From NCBI RefSeq assembly GCF_004000945.1, contig NZ_BIMF01000010.1, positions 1-64,000 of the forward strand: DNA of 64,000 nt, given 5' to 3'. Made by a program: the position numbers and the translations under genes. The stretch is from Paenibacillus lautus NBRC 15380 (GTDB taxonomy: Bacteria; Bacillota; Bacilli; Paenibacillales; Paenibacillaceae). Within the stretch, counting starts at the first letter, position 1, and each line of letters starts with the position of its first letter. This document shows positions 60,648 through 64,000 of this stretch, piece by piece. A model generated the notes under the pieces. It was not told the origin of the DNA. It searched no databases and was given only the letters and a program-made list of their open reading frames with translations.

Positions 60648-61554
60648 CGGATCCCCCTCCCGTCATTTCCAAAAATTGATCCTCTAGCGACCGGGTCACC
60701 GGCTGTATGGCATATACGCGTATGCCCGCCCCGACCAATGCCGCGTTGATATCCGCAATCATGTTCTCGTCGCCGCGGACAATGATTCGGTGATCGCGGG
60801 CTGACACTTGGAATTCTTGGAGCAGTACTGCCGCTGCATCCGCGTCATTGACGGTAAAAGCCGTCTCTTCAAACACCCGCTCTCCCTCGGCCGTCCGCAG
60901 CTGCCGGATATCAATCAGCTTGCCGTGACGTATAATGCCAACGGTATCACACATCAGCTCCATTTCAGACAGCAAATGACTGGAGACGAATACGGTCGTC
61001 CCTTCCTCCTGCGTCAATCGGCGCAAATAATCACGCAGTTCCCGAATGCCCTGCGGGTCCAAGCCATTCGTAGGCTCGTCCAGGATCAGAAGCTTCGGTC
61101 GGTGCAGTAGTGCCTGTGCCACGCCGAGCCGTTGGCGCATCCCCAGCGAATAGGTCTGCACTTTCTCATGAATCCGATTCCCGAGCCCGACAAGTTCCAC
61201 TACTTCATCGATTCGCTCCTTGGTAATGCCCTGCATCATGCGCGCAAAATGCTTCAGATTGTTATATCCAGATAAAAATTTATACATCTCAGGGTTCTCG
61301 ACGATCGCGCCAATCTGCGCGGCTGCCTGTTCATAATTCTTCCGTATGCTGTAACCCCCGATGGTAATATCCCCCTGGGTGATGGACATCAGCCCGACCA
61401 TCATGCGAATGGTCGTTGTCTTGCCTGCCCCGTTCGGCCCAAGAAACCCGAAGATTTGTCCAGGTGGGATATCTAAAGTCACATGATCTACCAAAACCTT
61501 GGACGAGATTTTCTTCGTAACCCCGAGCAGTCTTACCAGCGGTTCCTGCTTCAT
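60637..61554 (-). CDS. ABC transporter ATP-binding protein
   Basis: 305 residues. Walker A GPNGAGKTTTIRMMVGL, signature YSLGMRQRLGVAQAL, Walker B LLILDEPTNGLDPQG. The C-terminal extension (about 215-300) is a DUF4162-type domain. Start at 61554 has AAAGGAG; the frame to 61596 includes the upstream region. Pairs with the permease. Confidence 0.92.
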   Translation of the reverse strand: MKQEPLVRLLGVTKKISSKVLVDHVTLDIPPGQIFGFLGPNGAGKTTTIRMMVGLMSITQGDITIGGYSIRKNYEQAAAQIGAIVENPEMYKFLSGYNNLKHFARMMQGITKERIDEVVELVGLGNRIHEKVQTYSLGMRQRLGVAQALLHRPKLLILDEPTNGLDPQGIRELRDYLRRLTQEEGTTVFVSSHLLSEMELMCDTVGIIRHGKLIDIRQLRTAEGERVFEETAFTVNDADAAAVLLQEFQVSARDHRIIVRGDENMIADINAALVGAGIRVYAIQPVTRSLEDQFLEMTGGGSVVE

Positions 61555-61670
61555 GTAATCTATTCTCCTTTGCCCTTGTATCATGTCAATCTCCACAATT
61601 ATACAATACTAGAGCAAAGGACAAAATTGTTGAAATGCATGACCCCTATACTGCTTTTTAATGAAGCCGT

Positions 61671-61823
61671 CTACTTGCGATGCACCAACAAAGCCGATTG
61701 ACACTCCTTGCAGACTCCCGCCGGAACATTATGCTTATAGAAGCCGGTTTTATACAAGCTGTGGCTTTGGGCAATGGGAAGCATCCGACAGCAACTGACG
61801 CAATACATCATCACTTCTTTCAT
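61671..61823 (-). CDS. Small Cys-rich protein (50 residues)
   Basis: Open frame ATG-TAG with GAGGAG 8 bases before the start. Peptide begins MKEVMMYCVSCCRMLP and has a second Cys pair CKECQS near the end (C8, C11, C12, C38, C41). The CxxC...CxxC layout suggests a zinc-binding knuckle. Below common length cut-offs. A palindrome shared with the XRE gene lies 48 bases upstream (61871). Confidence 0.6.
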   Translation of the reverse strand: MKEVMMYCVSCCRMLPIAQSHSLYKTGFYKHNVPAGVCKECQSALLVHRK

Positions 61824-61870
61824 CCCGTCATCTCCTCTCCGGGATTGATGCTTCTATTCTATGTCAGAAT

Positions 61871-61885
61871 GATACAAAATGTATC
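61871..61885. promoter_or_regulatory. Palindrome GATACA-AAA-TGTATC, likely XRE operator 1
   Basis: Identical 15-mer (inverted) to the one at 62059, lying between the Cys-rich gene and the XRE gene. It may regulate the Cys-rich gene. Confidence 0.6.
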
Positions 61886-62037
61886 CACTACAAAAATTCT
61901 ATATAACTTGTTACTCTTTGTCAAACGTAAATAAATCAAATCCTGATGAGACTACAGAATCCGAAATATCCTTAAAAACGGAGTGATTAAGAAAGATACA
62001 TTTTTTTCTAAATTTTTAATAATTGCTACAATATGTA

Positions 62038-62073
62038 TTGACGATAAGCGGAATTTAGGATACATTTTGTATC
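62038..62073 (+). promoter_or_regulatory. XRE promoter with overlapping operator 2
   Basis: TTGACG (62038-62043), 17 bases, TACATT (62061-62066). The palindrome GATACA-TTT-TGTATC (62059-62073) covers the -10 box. Confidence 0.65.
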
Positions 62074-62140
62074 ATATTAGATGTTTTATGTTATGTATGT
62101 TTGCTCTAAATTAATGGAACTTGTAGAGAGGTGAGTATGA

Positions 62141-62335
62141 ATGTCATATGGATCTCGCATTGCAAAATTGCGGGAGCAAAAAGGTTGGACCCAAGAAGAG
62201 CTATCCGAGCTTATTGGTATCAGTCGGGCTTCTTTATCACATTATGAAAAGGACCGCAGAGAACCAAATCTGGAAACGCTAACAAGATTAGCGGACGTAT
62301 TTCAAACCACGATTGATCAAATCATTGGAAGATAG
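62141..62335 (+). CDS. XRE-family helix-turn-helix regulator (64 residues)
   Basis: A single HTH domain: IAKLREQKGWTQEELSELIGISRASLSHYEKDRREP (key Q-x-x-L...S-x-x-S). The protein is only 64 residues, so it is a minimal Cro/CI-type regulator. GAGAGGTGAG ribosome site. It probably represses itself and, by the shared operator, the small Cys-rich gene. Confidence 0.88.
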   Translation: MSYGSRIAKLREQKGWTQEELSELIGISRASLSHYEKDRREPNLETLTRLADVFQTTIDQIIGR

Positions 62336-62401
62336 TCTGTTTAGTCCCCCCACTCCAATATAATCAAAATAACCGAAAGCTTCGTTATTCTACTTCACAC
62401 A

Positions 62402-62436
62402 CAAAACCCCCTCTAGTCAAAAAGGGGGTTTTGTGT
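62402..62436. terminator. Bidirectional terminator between XRE and LCP genes
   Basis: Stem CAAAACCCCCT / AGGGGGTTTTG. Its position ends both converging genes. Confidence 0.85.
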
Positions 62437-62442
62437 TACGAG

Positions 62443-63369
62443 TCATTCCATATACGCTCTTAAAGTAGACGTTATCTTTTCTCTTTCTTGATCAGCGACG
62501 ATATAATACCAAATTCCATTCATTTTTTGACCGTGGCCAGCAATTTCAACCTGCTCCAGCTTGTTTAGTTTTTGACGGTACTCTGTTACAAACATCTTCA
62601 TCTCTTCAAACGAAATATCCGTTTTGACACTGTTTCCAATGTTGTCCAGAAGTGATTCCAGTTTAAAGACAGTCGAAATCCTTATTAACTTATTTAAGAT
62701 CCCTTTCAGAACCTCCCGTTGCCTTGCATTTCTACCTAAGTCTCCCTTAGGATCTTCAAACCGCATACGCGAGAATGCCAGTGCTTCATCACCGTTTAAG
62801 TTCAGTTTCCCCTGATCAAAGACATAGCCAGCATATTCGAAACGCATATGGTTATTTACGGTGACTCCACCCAATGAATCCACAATGCTGGAGAAGCCCT
62901 CCATGTCCACTTTAATGTAGTAATCGATAGGGAATTGCAAAAAATTCTCGACGCTGCTGACCGACATCTCAACGCCTCCAAAGGCATAGGCATGGTTGAT
63001 TTTATCCACCGTTCCATGTCCTACAATATCAGTCCTAGTATCACGTGGAATATTAAAAATCAGTACTGACCCCTTTGCGGGGTTTACTGCCATTAATATC
63101 ATGACGTCGGATCGCCCACGATCGTAGGGCCTTTGGTCTACGCCCAAAACCAGAACAGTAAATGGATCAGCGTCCTTCATATTCTTTTCTCCGACCTGAA
63201 TTGTCGTCCGATCCTGTACGAAGGTTGGAACAAATGGCGAAGGCTCCCGTTCTTCGTAAATCCGATTTGCTGTCGTTTTAATGGATTGATACGTATACAG
63301 AAGATAAGCTGAAGGCAGCAGTACAAGAATAGCCAGCAGCCACAGGACCCATTTCCTTGTCATTTTCAT
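62443..63369 (-). CDS. LytR-CpsA-Psr (LCP) family protein
   Basis: 308 residues. One N-terminal membrane span (VLWLLAILVLLPSAYLLYTY), then an extracellular LCP domain: FTVLVLGVDQRPYDRGRSDVMIL (key D and R), FNIPRDTRTDI and DKINHAYAFGG. LCP enzymes attach wall teichoic acid or other glycopolymers from the undecaprenyl carrier to peptidoglycan. GGAGGG upstream. Monocistronic. Confidence 0.92.
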   Translation of the reverse strand: MKMTRKWVLWLLAILVLLPSAYLLYTYQSIKTTANRIYEEREPSPFVPTFVQDRTTIQVGEKNMKDADPFTVLVLGVDQRPYDRGRSDVMILMAVNPAKGSVLIFNIPRDTRTDIVGHGTVDKINHAYAFGGVEMSVSSVENFLQFPIDYYIKVDMEGFSSIVDSLGGVTVNNHMRFEYAGYVFDQGKLNLNGDEALAFSRMRFEDPKGDLGRNARQREVLKGILNKLIRISTVFKLESLLDNIGNSVKTDISFEEMKMFVTEYRQKLNKLEQVEIAGHGQKMNGIWYYIVADQEREKITSTLRAYME

Positions 63370-63837
63370 CCAGTGATGCCCTCCATTGCGTTGACCTTAT
63401 CCTGTTCCGTTATAGGTCGACGTTGAATCACGACTTAAAGAATCTCCTTCATCATCGGTATGGTGGAGCGAAAGTCTTGTTATATCGCTTTTTTATCATT
63501 CGCTTATCAATAAATACATTGAATTCGTAGTGAATAAGGGTCAGGAGAAAGGGAACTCGCAGAAATATGTATCGAGGATGTTTCATGATTACATTGAACT
63601 AGATATACAACTCCAATTTTAAGATTAAATAAAAATCTACATATGAAATCATATAATGAAGTTTCATTAATCGTAGGAAAAAACAACATTATTCTAGATC
63701 TATCCCTCATCATGCACAAGGATTTAAGGTAAAAGAACTAATGACCAAGCAACATAAATATAGTAGAATATCAATAAACCATGATAATGATTCATCCGTG
63801 AATACCTGTTCGCTGCAGGCTATCCATGAATTACGTT
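63370..63837. other. Gene-free AT-rich stretch right of the LCP gene
   Basis: AT-rich with several stop codons in all frames. No clear promoter, terminator or RNA gene. The short frames here lack ribosome sites. Nothing supported. Confidence 0.5.
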
Positions 63838-64000
63838 TCAGTTATAGAGACTCATTTTATTCGACTCGTTGTGACCGAACATCATTCGGTTCAACATACC
63901 CACGATTCGGGTCTTTTTATCGACGTCTGTATGGAATTCCGCATGATACAATTGGCGTCCGTAAAAGAGTCCCCTTGATTCAATGCGGCCCGAAAGCAAA
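63838..64000 (-). CDS. Partial gene, C-terminal 53 residues only
   Basis: Minus strand frame open from the window edge to the TGA at 63838. The sequence is LLSGRIESRGLFYGRQLYHAEF then HTDVDKKTRIVGMLNRMMFG and ends NKMSLYN. A + strand frame over the same bases (from 63741) is Arg/Ser-rich and looks like a shadow. I do not recognise the family. Confidence 0.4.
   Translation of the reverse strand, partial: LLSGRIESRGLFYGRQLYHAEFHTDVDKKTRIVGMLNRMMFGHNESNKMSLYN

Noticed and set aside
63741..64000. + strand frame open to the right edge
   Set aside because: Arg/Ser-rich composition and weak ribosome site; the minus frame to 63838 looks more protein-like.

Overview
This window looks like a chromosomal segment of a Paenibacillus-type, spore-forming Gram-positive bacterium. 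This is inferred from gene content and order, not from a database search. Gene starts carry strong Shine-Dalgarno sites, with frequent GTG and TTG starts. Spore genes (cmpA, sspH, a Cse60-like gene) are present, as are CIRCE and T-box regulation. Two gene blocks match Bacillus subtilis neighbourhoods: the ydc block (sprT, cmpA, tex, ndoA/ndoAI, alr, ydcC) and the ydi block (groESL, tatAC, moaC, ydiF, tsaD-rimI-tsaB-tsaE).

Layout: 1-155 holds two tRNA genes. 182-9330 is the ydc-like block, with a DinB protein, a CGNR zinc-finger protein and a GNAT enzyme inserted. 9588-13575 holds an ArsR regulator with an MFS exporter, a GNAT enzyme and an esterase. 13743-17634 is a glycine-betaine uptake unit: GbsR diverges from opuAA-AB-AC and three palindromes lie in the gap. 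17640-18590 is non-coding and built of duplicated hairpins. 18603-26575 holds a UbiA prenyltransferase pair, a LacI regulator, small membrane proteins, and a three-gene Tm-1/TIM-barrel cluster whose first member is fused to an AraC domain. 26697-33159 holds uppP, a lipoprotein, a Cse60-like gene, a large secreted repeat protein and small unknowns.

33364-49523 is the ydi-like block: groEL-groES under CIRCE, a nucleotidyltransferase, a WYL-like protein, tatC/tatA, mogA-moaC-formyl-THF cyclo-ligase, ydiF behind two tandem structured leader repeats, a cluster of about ten DnaA boxes, leuA behind two tandem leucine T-boxes, then the tsa operon and an sspH unit with a sigma-G-type promoter. 49732-52495 encodes a three-gene non-homologous end-joining set (Ku, ligase, polymerase), met convergently by a radical SAM gene. 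53796-63369 holds TetR with a serine hydrolase, YitT, cardiolipin synthase, M23 peptidase plus bactofilin, an ABC exporter, a Cys-rich small protein and an XRE regulator that share an operator sequence, and an LCP protein.

The most interesting non-coding signals are the covarying tandem leader repeats before ydiF (40626-40848), the DnaA-box cluster (42888-43147), the tandem T-boxes (44988-45866) and the hairpin array at 17642-18465. Six genes too short for ordinary ORF calling were found by eye: cmpA, the Cse60-like gene, two small membrane proteins, the Cys-rich 50-residue protein and a partial gene at the right edge.
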